DNA of 64,000 nt from Jejuia sp043557195 (GCA_043557195.1 CP121314.1:992001-1056000), one strand, 5' to 3'; positions 7,701-17,029 are shown, numbered from the stretch's first letter. The notes: generated from the letters alone by a model not told the origin. Numbers and translations: made by a program.

Positions 7701-9080
7701 TTATTTTGGTTTTGACAAAATTAATTTCTTTGTCAAATAATTAAATCGAATATACAATAAAATTGCAGCTACTGTTAATCCTGATAGAAGTCCTATCCAT
7801 ATACCAATGCTTCCGTAAACTTCATCTTTACCCAAAAACCAAGACACTGGGAAACCAATTATCCAATATGCTACAAATAACAATAACATAGGAATTTTGA
7901 CATCCTGTAAACCTCTCAAGGCTCCTAAAACCATTACTTGAATACTATCACTTATTTGAAATACTGCTGCTACCAATAATAGTTTCGCTGCTATTTCTAG
8001 TACTTCAGCATTGTCTAATGCATTCGTAATATCATTATGATCTAAATAAAGTTTTGGGAGTTGATTATGAAATATCAAGAACAAAATTGCAAACCCAACT
8101 GCAAAAATAAATCCGAATAAGAATATTGAAAATGCTATACGTCTTAATTCGCCATATTGCTTTAGTCCTTTTTGATTTCCTACTCGAATCATGGCCGCTA
8201 CACTTAAGCCCATAGCCACCATAAAGGTCATTGAAGCTAAATTTAACGCTATTTGATTTGCAGCTTGCGGATTCTTTCCTAACAACCCACTCAACCATAT
8301 GGCCGCAGTAAAAATAGCCACTTCAAAAAACATTTGCATTGCACTGGGCACTCCCAAATTAAAAATCTTTTTAATCATTAATTTTTCTAAAACGAAGAAT
8401 TTTATTTGGGACACATAGTGTCGGGATGTTTCATTTCGTTTTAATAAAAACCATAAATACCCAACCATAATAACTCTTGAAGCCAATGTGCCATAAGCAG
8501 CACCAACGATACCTAGTTGTGGCATGCCGAATTTCCCGAAAATCAACATGTAGTTCAAAACAATATTTACGAGATTACCAAGTAAAGTAGCATACATTGG
8601 GTACTTCGTCATGGATAAACCATCACTAAATTGTTTAAAACCTTGAAATATTATTAAAGGAATAAGTGAAGCTGCAACCAAGTCTAAATAAGGTATTGCC
8701 AATTCTACAACCTCTTCTGGCTGTTTCATTAAATACATTAAGGGCTTTGCAAAAAAGACCAATGCAAATAACAATACACCTAAAACTGTGCATAAAAACA
8801 AACCATGTTTAAAGTACGATTTTCCTGTTTTGAAATTTTCTTCCGCATCAGCTTCTGCTATTAAGGGGGTTATAGCTGTTGAAAAACCTATACCTAAAGA
8901 CATGGCAATAAACATAAAACTATTCCCTAAAGATACGGCAGCTAACTCTGCAGTTCCCAGTTGCCCCACCATAATATTATCTACAAAACTCACAAACGTA
9001 TGTCCCAACATACCCAACATTACCGGGGCAGCAAGCTTCCAATTGTATTTAAATTCTTTGGTGTAGTTTTGTAATTGCAT
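7701..9080 (-). CDS. MATE family multidrug/cation efflux transporter
   Basis: 459 residues, about 12 membrane segments. N-terminal APVMLGMLGHTFVSFVDNIMVG and LAAVSLGNSFMF, then the second half repeating the pattern (GVPSAMQMFFEV, ANQIALNLASMTFM), identify a NorM/DinF-type MATE exporter that uses Na+ or H+ to pump out cationic drugs or metabolites. Length is normal. A -7 box (TACTTTTG) ends only four bases before the start codon, so the mRNA is probably leaderless. Confidence 0.93.
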   Translation of the reverse strand: MQLQNYTKEFKYNWKLAAPVMLGMLGHTFVSFVDNIMVGQLGTAELAAVSLGNSFMFIAMSLGIGFSTAITPLIAEADAEENFKTGKSYFKHGLFLCTVLGVLLFALVFFAKPLMYLMKQPEEVVELAIPYLDLVAASLIPLIIFQGFKQFSDGLSMTKYPMYATLLGNLVNIVLNYMLIFGKFGMPQLGIVGAAYGTLASRVIMVGYLWFLLKRNETSRHYVSQIKFFVLEKLMIKKIFNLGVPSAMQMFFEVAIFTAAIWLSGLLGKNPQAANQIALNLASMTFMVAMGLSVAAMIRVGNQKGLKQYGELRRIAFSIFLFGFIFAVGFAILFLIFHNQLPKLYLDHNDITNALDNAEVLEIAAKLLLVAAVFQISDSIQVMVLGALRGLQDVKIPMLLLFVAYWIIGFPVSWFLGKDEVYGSIGIWIGLLSGLTVAAILLYIRFNYLTKKLILSKPK

Positions 9081-9084
9081 GATG

Positions 9085-9092
9085 CAAAAGTA
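9085..9092 (-). promoter_or_regulatory. -7 element TACTTTTG abutting the MATE start codon
   Basis: On the minus strand TACTTTTG is followed by CATC and then the ATG. Transcription should start about 5-7 bases after the box, that is at or next to the start codon. Confidence 0.55.
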
Positions 9093-9203
9093 GAGTTTAC
9101 TGGTTGCATTACCGAATTACAAATAGTTCTTTTTAGAATTACTAAAATTAACATTTGTTAATAACTTCGTCAAAAAAATTTTAAGGCATAAATAGTATTT
9201 CCA

Positions 9204-9345
9204 TACTTTTGGAGCGCCTCAAAAATCTCCCCTGTACTATTCTAATAGCACATGGAAACAACTAGCTTTTTTTTAAAAGGGATTTAAAATTTAAAGCAAG
9301 ATGTTTCAAAAAATGAAAAGGGGAAGTATCTATTTCCCCTTTTTT
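9204..9345 (+). ncRNA. Candidate small RNA with own promoter and terminator
   Basis: A perfect -7 box TACTTTTG (9204-9211) is followed by about 100 bases without a convincing reading frame, then a strong terminator: AAAAGGGGAA (9316-9325), loop, TTCCCCTTTT (9334-9343) and a T run. Predicted RNA: about 9217-9345. A 6S RNA of the flavobacterial type is one option, a leader/attenuator of the downstream PD40 gene another: CTCCCC at 9227-9232 could pair with GGGGAA of the terminator and stop it forming. The rest of the 338-base gap between the MATE and PD40 genes shows nothing else clear. Confidence 0.45.
9316..9345 (+). terminator. Rho-independent terminator
   Basis: Perfect 10-base stem AAAAGGGGAA / TTCCCCTTTT with an 8-base loop, followed by T residues. 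It ends the candidate small RNA. Confidence 0.75.
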
Positions 9346-9418
9346 ACATTTATAAATTAACAATATCTTCAGAATAAAGAATAAAAGCTTTTCTATCTTG
9401 TACATATAATATGATGAC

Positions 9419-10345
9419 ATGAAACGCTTACTATTCCTTTTTTTGGTTCTTATTAATACCTCCTTTTTATTAGCTCAACAACATCCAAAACCGTTTTTGG
9501 AAACTGTGGTAAAGCAATTTCCTAATGTGCGGGATATAGCAATTGCTCCAAATGGAGATGAAATTTTATTTACGGCTCAAAGTGTTATGGGAAATCTTTC
9601 TGCCATTGTTGAAGTAAAAAAGGGAAACGACGGGTGGAGTGCACCAAAAATCACTTCGTTTTCAGGTCAATATTTTGATTTAGAGCCTTTTTTTTCTAAA
9701 GATGGTCTAAAACTTTATTTTGTATCTACCAGACCAAAAACATCAACTTCAGAAGAAAAAAACAATTTTGATATTTGGCATGTTACCCGAAAATCATTGA
9801 ATGATAAATGGTCATCCCCTATCAATATGGGCGCTCCTGTAAACACCGAACATGGCGAATTTTACCCTTCGATTGCTGATAATGGCGATTTTTATTTCAC
9901 GAGAGATAATCCAGAACTTAAGCGGAAAGATGATATTTATGTTAGTAAGAATATAAATGGTGTTTACTCTGAAGCAACACCACTTTCAGATCATATCAAT
10001 TCTGATGGTTATGAATATAATGCTTTTGTAGCTCCCGATGCTTCCTACATTGTTTTTGGTGCTTACAATCGAAAAGATGGATTTGGTAGTGGTGATTTAT
10101 ACATTAGTTACAATTCAGAAAATGGCTGGACTGAAGCAAAAAATTTAGGAAACATCATAAATTCAAATAAAATGGATTATTGCCCATTTGTTGATACCAA
10201 AACCAATACACTCTACTTTACTAGTAAAAGAGATAATACAACTATTGATTTTGAAACTCCTTTAAAAACAAGTGAATTTTTAGGCGAACTGAATAAATAT
10301 GACAACGGGTTGAGTAGGCTTTATAAAGTTGGATTGAAGAATTAA
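9419..10345 (+). CDS. Secreted PD40 (TolB-like) beta-propeller protein
   Basis: 308 residues with a signal peptide (LLFLFLVLINTSFLLAQ). Four or five WD40-like/PD40 blades can be seen, for example PNGDEILFTAQS, SKDGLKLYFVSTRP, SIADNGDFYFTRDNP, APDASYIVFGAYNRKDG and TNTLYFTSKRDN. These propellers usually bind proteins or carbohydrates in the periplasm or at the surface; no catalytic motif is apparent. Its stop codon overlaps the end of the convergent gene by four bases. Confidence 0.83.
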   Translation: MKRLLFLFLVLINTSFLLAQQHPKPFLETVVKQFPNVRDIAIAPNGDEILFTAQSVMGNLSAIVEVKKGNDGWSAPKITSFSGQYFDLEPFFSKDGLKLYFVSTRPKTSTSEEKNNFDIWHVTRKSLNDKWSSPINMGAPVNTEHGEFYPSIADNGDFYFTRDNPELKRKDDIYVSKNINGVYSEATPLSDHINSDGYEYNAFVAPDASYIVFGAYNRKDGFGSGDLYISYNSENGWTEAKNLGNIINSNKMDYCPFVDTKTNTLYFTSKRDNTTIDFETPLKTSEFLGELNKYDNGLSRLYKVGLKN

Positions 10346-10668
10346 TAAGTGGCAGAATTATATTTAAAATGTACGTGATTCTCTGTTCTATATTCAATAT
10401 GTATTACTCTAGGAACTATTTGGTTTATTGAAATTATTCCAACTAATGTTTCGTTTAAAAAACATTCCCAAGTATGTCCAACTCCTGCAATAGATGGTAA
10501 ATAACCAGAGTATATATTTCTAATAAATACTTCGGGATCTATAAATGATGGCTGTGTAATCTTGATTTCATGGGGTGCATTACAATCATCTGCCATACAA
10601 ACTGAATCTCTAGTGATTCTAATTTCTACATTCGGTTTGTTTTTTAAAATTGTAAACTCCTTTTTCAT
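10342..10668 (-). CDS. Hypothetical protein (108 aa)
   Basis: 108 residues, no signal peptide. It contains two close cysteines (VCMADDC, residues 23-29) and several beta-prone stretches; no domain recognised. It lies 19 bases upstream-side of the nitronate monooxygenase gene on the same strand (reading order: mnmA, monooxygenase, this gene), so it may be the last gene of that transcript. Four-base convergent overlap with the PD40 gene. Confidence 0.6.
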   Translation of the reverse strand: MKKEFTILKNKPNVEIRITRDSVCMADDCNAPHEIKITQPSFIDPEVFIRNIYSGYLPSIAGVGHTWECFLNETLVGIISINQIVPRVIHIEYRTENHVHFKYNSATY

Positions 10669-10687
10669 TTAGTTTCAAAATATATCC

Positions 10688-11629
10688 TTATAAATTTGAA
10701 ACTTCTTTTTTGGCTTCTTCAAACTCATTCAGAATATCTTCAATAATTTTAACCGTAGGTTTTATATCATGAATTAATCCAGAAATCTGACCAATTTCTA
10801 ATTCGCCTTCTACCAAATCACCTTCAAACATACCCTTTTTTGCTCGGGCTCTTCCCAAAAGCCTCTTAAGTTCTTCAACTGAGGTTTCTTTTCCGTATAA
10901 CTCCTGAACGTCATTGAAAAACTTATTTTTGATCAATCTTACAGGTGCTAATTCTTTTAACGTCAATTGTGTATCACCCTCTTTGGCATCAACTACAACT
11001 TTTTTAAATGCCTCGTGTGCAGAACTTTCTTCGCTGGCTACAAACCTGCTACCAATCTGTACACCATCTGCTCCTAAAACCATACATGCTAGCATTGCTC
11101 TACCGGTAGCTATTCCTCCAGCAGCAATTAAAGGCACTCTAATTTTTTCTTTTACCATAGGTATTAAGGCAAGCGTAGTAGTTTCATCTCTACCGTTATG
11201 TCCGCCAGCTTCAAAACCTTCGGCAACTATAGCATCCACACCAGCTTCTTGTGCTTTTAATGCAAATTTCACACTGCTTACTACATGTACAACAGTTATT
11301 CCTTTGTCTTGCAACCATTTTGTCCACGTTTTAGGATTTCCTGCGGACGTAAATACAATCTTCACCCCTTCTTCTACAATAATATCCATCAGTTTTTCAA
11401 TATCAGGATATAGCATAGGTACATTAACACCAAAGGGTTTATCGGTTGCTTTTTTACATTTTTGAATATGCTCACGCAGCACTTCTGGATACATAGAACC
11501 TGCTCCAAGTAAGCCTAAAATTCCTGAATTACTGGCAGCTGAAGCTAAGCGCCAACCGCTATTCCAAACCATTCCAGCTTGAATAATGGGATATTTAATA
11601 TTGAAAAGTTCTGTAATTCTGTTAGACAT
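10688..11629 (-). CDS. Nitronate monooxygenase / 2-nitropropane dioxygenase-like FMN enzyme
   Basis: 313 residues, TIM-barrel flavoprotein. Seen: YPIIQAGMVWNSG near the N-terminus, PFGVNVPM, VDAIVAEGFEAGGHNGRDE, PLIAAGGIATGRAML and GADGVQIGSRFVASEES, which form the FMN phosphate site of the NMO/FabK family. Members oxidise nitroalkanes or act as enoyl-ACP reductases (FabK). GFEAGGHNGRDE is the conserved His-containing motif of this family. Which reaction applies cannot be settled by sequence alone. It sits nine bases after mnmA on the same strand. Confidence 0.85.
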   Translation of the reverse strand: MSNRITELFNIKYPIIQAGMVWNSGWRLASAASNSGILGLLGAGSMYPEVLREHIQKCKKATDKPFGVNVPMLYPDIEKLMDIIVEEGVKIVFTSAGNPKTWTKWLQDKGITVVHVVSSVKFALKAQEAGVDAIVAEGFEAGGHNGRDETTTLALIPMVKEKIRVPLIAAGGIATGRAMLACMVLGADGVQIGSRFVASEESSAHEAFKKVVVDAKEGDTQLTLKELAPVRLIKNKFFNDVQELYGKETSVEELKRLLGRARAKKGMFEGDLVEGELEIGQISGLIHDIKPTVKIIEDILNEFEEAKKEVSNL

Positions 11630-11638
11630 AACGCTAAG

Positions 11639-12826
11639 TTATGAAATTACGCCCGAACCAATAAGCTCATTATCAATATACCAAGCTGCAAACTGTCCTT
11701 CGGTTATTGCAGATTGCAAATCATCAAACTCAATATATAGTCCACTTTCTACTTTGTGTAATGTAGCCTTTTGAAGTGGTTGCCTATATCTTATTCTTGC
11801 ACTAACCTCCATCGTTTCATTAGTATTCAAAACTAAATCTTCACGTATCCAATGCAATTCATCATCATTAATAAAGAGTGCTTTCTTTAAAAGCCCTGGA
11901 TGGTTTTTACCTTGCCCAGTATATATAATATTATCTTCTACATTTGTATCAATAACAAATAAAGGTTCTGGAGTACCACCAACTGCTAAACCTTTACGTT
12001 GTCCTTTAGTGAAGTAATGCGCGCCTTGATGTTTCCCAACAACTTTACCATCAATTAATTTATAATTGACTTTTTTAGATAAATATTTAAGTTCTTCTTC
12101 TTTTGAATCAAATTCACTTTTGATATCATTATATATAGTTGCATCATCTGAAACCTCAACAATTACTCCTTCCTTTGGTTTTAGTTGTTGTTGTAAAAAA
12201 TCAGGCAATTTTACCTTACCTATAAAACATAGTCCTTGAGAATCCTTTTTTTCTGCCGTAACTAAATCTAAACTTGTTGCTATTTCTCTAACTTCAGGTT
12301 TAGTTAATTCACCTATCGGAAATAGAGATTTAGACAATTGCTCTTGTGATAGCTGACATAAAAAATAAGACTGATCTTTATTATTATCAACACCAGATAA
12401 CAATTGATAAATAGTTTCTCCATCTTTTTCAATAGTTCCCTTTCTACAATAATGCCCAGTCGCCACGTAATCTGCACCAAGTTCTAAAGCAATTTTCATA
12501 AAAACATCAAACTTTATTTCTCTATTGCATAATACATCAGGATTTGGTGTTCTTCCCTTTTCATATTCCTTAAACATATAATCTACAATACGCTCTTTGT
12601 ATTGTTCGCTTAAATCCACTGTTTGAAAAGGAATACCTAATTTATCAGCCACTAACATAGCATCGTTACTATCATCTAACCAAGGGCATTCATTAGAGAT
12701 AGTCACAGAATCGTCATGCCAGTTTTTCATAAACAAGCCAATAACTTCATAACCTTGCTCTTTAAGCAAATATGCTGCAACGCTTGAATCTACACCTCCT
12801 GAAAGTCCTATAACTACTCTTTTCAT
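11639..12826 (-). CDS. mnmA: tRNA-specific 2-thiouridylase MnmA
   Basis: 395 residues, normal for the long Bacteroidota form. The PP-loop SGGVDSSVAAYLL is at 9-21. Catalytic cysteines are in PDVLCNREIKF and GLCFIGK. GHYCRK and KDQSYFL are also typical. MnmA makes 2-thiouridine at the wobble base of tRNA Lys, Glu and Gln, using sulfur passed on from a cysteine desulfurase. It appears to head a transcript with the downstream flavoenzyme gene. A -7 box TATCTTTG is at 12858-12865. Confidence 0.95.
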   Translation of the reverse strand: MKRVVIGLSGGVDSSVAAYLLKEQGYEVIGLFMKNWHDDSVTISNECPWLDDSNDAMLVADKLGIPFQTVDLSEQYKERIVDYMFKEYEKGRTPNPDVLCNREIKFDVFMKIALELGADYVATGHYCRKGTIEKDGETIYQLLSGVDNNKDQSYFLCQLSQEQLSKSLFPIGELTKPEVREIATSLDLVTAEKKDSQGLCFIGKVKLPDFLQQQLKPKEGVIVEVSDDATIYNDIKSEFDSKEEELKYLSKKVNYKLIDGKVVGKHQGAHYFTKGQRKGLAVGGTPEPLFVIDTNVEDNIIYTGQGKNHPGLLKKALFINDDELHWIREDLVLNTNETMEVSARIRYRQPLQKATLHKVESGLYIEFDDLQSAITEGQFAAWYIDNELIGSGVIS

Positions 12827-12857
12827 TAAACCTAGTGACTATTTTTTTTTGAGAATG

Positions 12858-12865
12858 CAAAGATA
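12858..12865 (-). promoter_or_regulatory. -7 element TATCTTTG of mnmA
   Basis: Minus-strand TATCTTTG, 31 bases before the mnmA start codon, matches TAnnTTTG. Confidence 0.55.
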
Positions 12866-12923
12866 CACATTTTGTTAAGTTGTAATTCTAATAAAAACAT
12901 CGATGAAATACACAAAATTTATA

Positions 12924-13002
12924 TTTTGTTTAATTTTTACATTTTTTTATGAAACAAAATTTGCTTTTATGTTTCATTTATTCATACATTTGTTAAACAA
13001 AA
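12924..13002 (+). promoter_or_regulatory. Promoter with TTTTGTTTAA-type operator array, fasciclin gene 1
   Basis: Contains TTTTGTTTAAT (12924-12934), ATGAAACAAAA (12949-12959, inverted), GTTTCAT (12971-12977) and the near-palindrome TTTGTTAAACAAAA (12989-13002). A -7 box TACATTTG (12985-12992) runs into the palindrome, and TTTG at 12960-12963 could be the -33 element. The same layout precedes the second fasciclin gene. A regulator that covers the -7 region is inferred. Confidence 0.6.
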
Positions 13003-13024
13003 CACATAAAAATCAAAAAATACT

Positions 13025-14413
13025 ATGAAAACATTAACAGCAACAAAAAAATTGATAGTACTATTTTTAGTATCTGTCTTCGTATTATCATGTAGTGATG
13101 ATGATGACCCACAACCTTTTATACCAACAAACAATATAGTTGAGTTGGCGCAAGCAACTCCTCAATTGTCCAGTTTGGTTAGCGCATTGACTAAATATCC
13201 AGATTTGGTTAATACATTGAGTGGCAACGGAACTTTTACAGTATTTGCTCCAACTAATGATGCTTTTGCTGAACTTTTAACTGCAATCGGGCAGGATAAT
13301 ATTGATGACATACCAGAAGATGTATTAAGAAACGTTTTAGAATATCATGTTTACACAACAGCTTCTGTACCATTTTCTCAGGTTTCGCCTTCAACTTTAT
13401 TAATGGCTAACGGAGAAGATGCAGACATTACTATTGTAAATGATGAATACTTTATAGCAAATGCCAAAATAATTGCAGTAGACGCTTTAGGAACAAATGG
13501 AATAGTTCATATTGTCGAAAATGTAATGGTTCCGCCTTCAATTGCACCTATAGTAGGAACAATAGTAGCCCCTGCTTACTTTAATAAGGATTTTACAACT
13601 TTAATTGCAGCCGTACAAAATGCAAATACTGATATATTATCAGTGCTTTTAAGTAATGGTCCTAGCGATGGTGGTTTAACATTATTTGCTCCTACTAATG
13701 CCGCTTTTGAAGCTGCTGGTGTAACTGATGTTAATGGCGCTGATGCCGTTTTAACTTATCATGTTATAGATGGAACTGTAAGAGCGGAAGACTTACCTAC
13801 AACTTCAGGAGCTGCAACTGCAGTAGGAACACTTGGTGGAGATGTTTATTTAACCAACGCAGGTAGTGGCGTAAACTTAAATGGAACAACCACCGTTACT
13901 GCTACTAATATTGAAGGTTCTAATGGTGTAGTGCATGTAATAGACAGGGTTTTACTTCCTCCTACTCAAACTATAAACGAAATAGTAGCAGGTTTCGCCG
14001 GTGGAAACCCTGGTGAATTTACCTTATTAGCTGCTGCTTTAAATAGAGCTGGATTAAGTACATTCTTCGATGGTGCAGGACCATATACAGTATTTGCTCC
14101 AACAGACGCTGCCTTTTTAGCGGCCGGTTTAGATGCTGATGCAATAAATAGTACAGAGCCTACCGCCGTAGCAGGAATACTAACACACCACGTAGTGAAA
14201 GCTAATGCAAATGTATTCTCCTCAGATTTAGTTGATGGTGATGTAGAAATGTTGAATAATCAAAACGTAGGTATTAGTGTAAGCGCTTTAACTGTTCAAG
14301 ATGCAGCTGGATCTACTCCTGCAGCTGGCTTAGTACCAACGTTATTAAACGTACACGCAACAAATGGTGTTGTACATGTTATAGATAAAGTGTTGCTACC
14401 TGCAGCACAATAA
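13025..14413 (+). CDS. Fasciclin-domain surface lipoprotein (three FAS1 domains)
   Basis: 462 residues. The lipobox VLSCSDDDD places the lipidated Cys at about residue 23; Ser-Asp-Asp-Asp after it matches the lipoprotein export signal that sends Bacteroidota lipoproteins to the outer face of the outer membrane. Three FAS1 domains follow (about 37-170, 178-315, 318-462), each with the TVFAPTNDAF or TLFAPTNAAF block and a closing HVIDRVLLPP-type block. FAS1 domains mediate adhesion. The gene is the first of two tandem paralogues with shared promoter architecture and is followed by a terminator. Confidence 0.9.
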   Translation: MKTLTATKKLIVLFLVSVFVLSCSDDDDPQPFIPTNNIVELAQATPQLSSLVSALTKYPDLVNTLSGNGTFTVFAPTNDAFAELLTAIGQDNIDDIPEDVLRNVLEYHVYTTASVPFSQVSPSTLLMANGEDADITIVNDEYFIANAKIIAVDALGTNGIVHIVENVMVPPSIAPIVGTIVAPAYFNKDFTTLIAAVQNANTDILSVLLSNGPSDGGLTLFAPTNAAFEAAGVTDVNGADAVLTYHVIDGTVRAEDLPTTSGAATAVGTLGGDVYLTNAGSGVNLNGTTTVTATNIEGSNGVVHVIDRVLLPPTQTINEIVAGFAGGNPGEFTLLAAALNRAGLSTFFDGAGPYTVFAPTDAAFLAAGLDADAINSTEPTAVAGILTHHVVKANANVFSSDLVDGDVEMLNNQNVGISVSALTVQDAAGSTPAAGLVPTLLNVHATNGVVHVIDKVLLPAAQ

Positions 14414-14467
14414 TTTAGTTTGGTTTGTTTAGAATAGAAAATTTTAACTAATAGAATTTTCTATAAA

Positions 14468-14498
14468 AGTCCCTTAGTAATCTAGGGGGCTTTTTTTA
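14468..14498 (+). terminator. Terminator of fasciclin gene 1
   Basis: Stem AGTCCCTTAG (14468-14477) / CTAGGGGGCT (14482-14491) with loop TAAT, then a T run. Confidence 0.8.
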
Positions 14499-14566
14499 CT
14501 TAAATCGATTTTTAATCATACTAAAACGAAGTTAATTTTTATAAGAACTATGATTGAATAGATATA

Positions 14567-14645
14567 TTTTGTTTAATATTATTAATATTTTATGAAACAA
14601 AAATTTATTTTTCGTTTAATTTATTCGTATTTTTGTTAAACAAAA
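14567..14645 (+). promoter_or_regulatory. Promoter with operator array, fasciclin gene 2
   Basis: TTTTGTTTAAT (14567-14577), ATGAAACAAAA (14592-14602), GTTTAAT (14614-14620) and TTTGTTAAACAAAA (14632-14645), with -7 box TATTTTTG (14628-14635). Order and spacing are nearly those of the first fasciclin gene. Confidence 0.6.
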
Positions 14646-14663
14646 TGATTTAAAACCAAAACA

Positions 14664-16952
14664 ATGAATACATTAACAGCCACAAAAAAAATAATAGTAC
14701 TATTTTTAGTCACTATGTTCGTAGTATCGTGTAGCGACGATGACGACACTACAATAGTACAAAAAGACCCAGAAACAATTACAGAATTAGCTGTAGTAAC
14801 CCCTGAATTAAGTACTCTAGTACAGGCACTGCTTGCTGCAAACGATAATTTACCAGCCGTTCTCGATGATCCTAACGGTACATATACCATATTTGCACCA
14901 ACTAATGATGCATTCGATAGATTTTTGAGCGCTAACGGTTTTTCATCTTTATCTGAAGTACCTAAACCTATTTTGACTCAAGTTTTAAAAAATCATGTTA
15001 TTTCCGGTGAATTAATGTCTGGAAGCTTAACGACAGGTTATGGAAAAACATTAGCTACTGAGGCTACTACTGGAGCAAACTTAAGTATATACATTAATAC
15101 ATCTGGTGGTGTAACCCTAAATAACACATCTACCGTACAAACTCCTGATATAGATGCGACGAATGGTGTTATACATATTGTAGATGAAGTTATCGGATTA
15201 CCATCCGTTTTAGATTTTGCAACTACTAATGATGATTTTTCAATCTTAGTACAAGCCTTAACTCGTTCTGATCTAACGTTTGATTATGTAGGAACACTTT
15301 CTACTGCCGCTGGAACAACCCCCGCTCCTTTTACAATTTTCGCTCCAACAAATGAAGCATTTGTTGATTTACTAGGAGAGTTAGGTGCTAGTAGTTTAGC
15401 GGATATTGATGAACCAACTTTAAAAGCTACACTAGATTTACATGCTGTAGCTGGTGCTAATCTAGTGTCATCTGTATTAATGGATAATATGGCAGTTGGA
15501 ACATTGGGAGGAAATATTACCGCCAATGTTACTGGAGGTGCAACTTTAACTGATGCCAACGGAAGAGTAAGTAATATTGATGTAGTTGATGTACAAGCAA
15601 CTAACGGAGTAATACATGTTATCGACAAAGTAGTATTACCTAATTTACCAAATACACTAGCGGGTAAAGTATCAAATTACCCTAATTTAAGCAATTTAAC
15701 CGCCGCATTGGAAAGAGCAAATTTAGTTTCAGTTTTGGCAGGCAGTACAGAATATACTGTACTGGCTCCTACTAACGCTGCATTCGAAGATTTCCTGTCA
15801 GCAAATAATTTTGCAAACCTAGAAGCAGTACCAGTTGATGTATTAACTCAAGTGCTATTAAATCACGTGATTACTGGATCAGTTATGTCTGGCGACTTAG
15901 CAGCAGGAGGTTCTGGCTATGCGAATACAAATGCCACAGGAGCTGGAGATATGCCGATGAGTATTTACTATGATACTTCGGACGGTGTTAAGTTTAATAA
16001 CTCAGCTATGGTAAACATCGCTGATATTGATGCTACAAATGGCGTTTTACATATTGTAGATAAAGTAATTGGATTACCTACTGTGGTAGATCTAGCGGCA
16101 GCAAATCCAGTGTTTACAAGCTTAGTAGCTGCATTAGGTGCTGCAGATGGTGATTTGGTTGATGTTCTTAGTGGAGATGGTCCATTTACAGTGCTTGCAC
16201 CAGTAAATGACGGATTTACAGAATTTTTAGATGGCGCTGCTTTAGCTGACGTTGATACTGCAGTTTTATCTCAAATCCTACTAAATCATGTAATGGTTGG
16301 AACTACGTTTTCAACAGATTTAGTAACTGCAGGTGCTGGATATGCTAATACAAGTGCAAATGGCGCAGGAGACAATCCAATGAGTATTTATTTTAATACT
16401 ACAGATGGTGTTAAGTTTAATGGTATTTCTACTGTTGCTGTTCCTGACGTTGTAGCAACAAATGGTGTTATTCATGCGGTTGATAAAGTAATAGGTTTAC
16501 CAACTATTGTAGATTTCGCTTTAGCAGACCCTCAGTTTAGCATTTTAGTTCAGGCATTAACTCGTGACGATTTAACTACTGATTATGTAGGCACTTTATC
16601 AACTCCTAACGGAACTTCACCTGCACCTTTTACGGTATTCGCACCAACTGATGCAGCATTCGTTGATTTATTAGAGGAGTTAGATGTAAATGGTTTAGCC
16701 GATATTGATGAGCCTACTTTGAATGCAACATTAAGTTATCATGCAGTAGCAGGAGCTAACGTAAGATCTGGAGATTTAATAGATAATATGACAGTAACAA
16801 CTTTAGGTGGTGATATAACAGCAAATATCACGGGTGGTGCAACCTTGACAGATGCAAACAACAGGGTAAGCGACATAATTGCTGTTGATGTTCAAGCTTC
16901 AAATGGTGTTATTCATGCAATCAACAAGGTTGTTTTACCACCTTTGCCTTAA
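14664..16952 (+). CDS. Fasciclin-domain surface lipoprotein (five FAS1 domains)
   Basis: 762 residues. Lipobox VVSCSDDDD gives a lipidated Cys near residue 23 and a surface-export signal. Five FAS1 domains: about 33-175, 177-325, 328-470, 471-610 and 612-762. Domains 2 and 5 are especially alike (both have QALTR, DYVGTLST, PAPFT, DIDEPTL, TLGG and DANGRVS/DANNRVS), as are 3 and 4, so the gene grew by internal duplication. The first 20 residues are almost the same as in the three-domain neighbour. Likely an adhesin or matrix protein; ligand unknown. Confidence 0.9.
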   Translation: MNTLTATKKIIVLFLVTMFVVSCSDDDDTTIVQKDPETITELAVVTPELSTLVQALLAANDNLPAVLDDPNGTYTIFAPTNDAFDRFLSANGFSSLSEVPKPILTQVLKNHVISGELMSGSLTTGYGKTLATEATTGANLSIYINTSGGVTLNNTSTVQTPDIDATNGVIHIVDEVIGLPSVLDFATTNDDFSILVQALTRSDLTFDYVGTLSTAAGTTPAPFTIFAPTNEAFVDLLGELGASSLADIDEPTLKATLDLHAVAGANLVSSVLMDNMAVGTLGGNITANVTGGATLTDANGRVSNIDVVDVQATNGVIHVIDKVVLPNLPNTLAGKVSNYPNLSNLTAALERANLVSVLAGSTEYTVLAPTNAAFEDFLSANNFANLEAVPVDVLTQVLLNHVITGSVMSGDLAAGGSGYANTNATGAGDMPMSIYYDTSDGVKFNNSAMVNIADIDATNGVLHIVDKVIGLPTVVDLAAANPVFTSLVAALGAADGDLVDVLSGDGPFTVLAPVNDGFTEFLDGAALADVDTAVLSQILLNHVMVGTTFSTDLVTAGAGYANTSANGAGDNPMSIYFNTTDGVKFNGISTVAVPDVVATNGVIHAVDKVIGLPTIVDFALADPQFSILVQALTRDDLTTDYVGTLSTPNGTSPAPFTVFAPTDAAFVDLLEELDVNGLADIDEPTLNATLSYHAVAGANVRSGDLIDNMTVTTLGGDITANITGGATLTDANNRVSDIIAVDVQASNGVIHAINKVVLPPLP

Positions 16953-17029
16953 GATATTTTAGTTTAGTTTGGTTTGTTTAGTATAGGCAAGTTTTAAGGT
17001 TTATAGTTAGTAAAAATTGTCTATGAAAA

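Noticed and set aside
10914..11465. 183-codon plus-strand frame inside the nitronate monooxygenase gene
   Set aside because: Composition is Thr/Ala/Ser-rich and it lies wholly opposite a well-supported gene.
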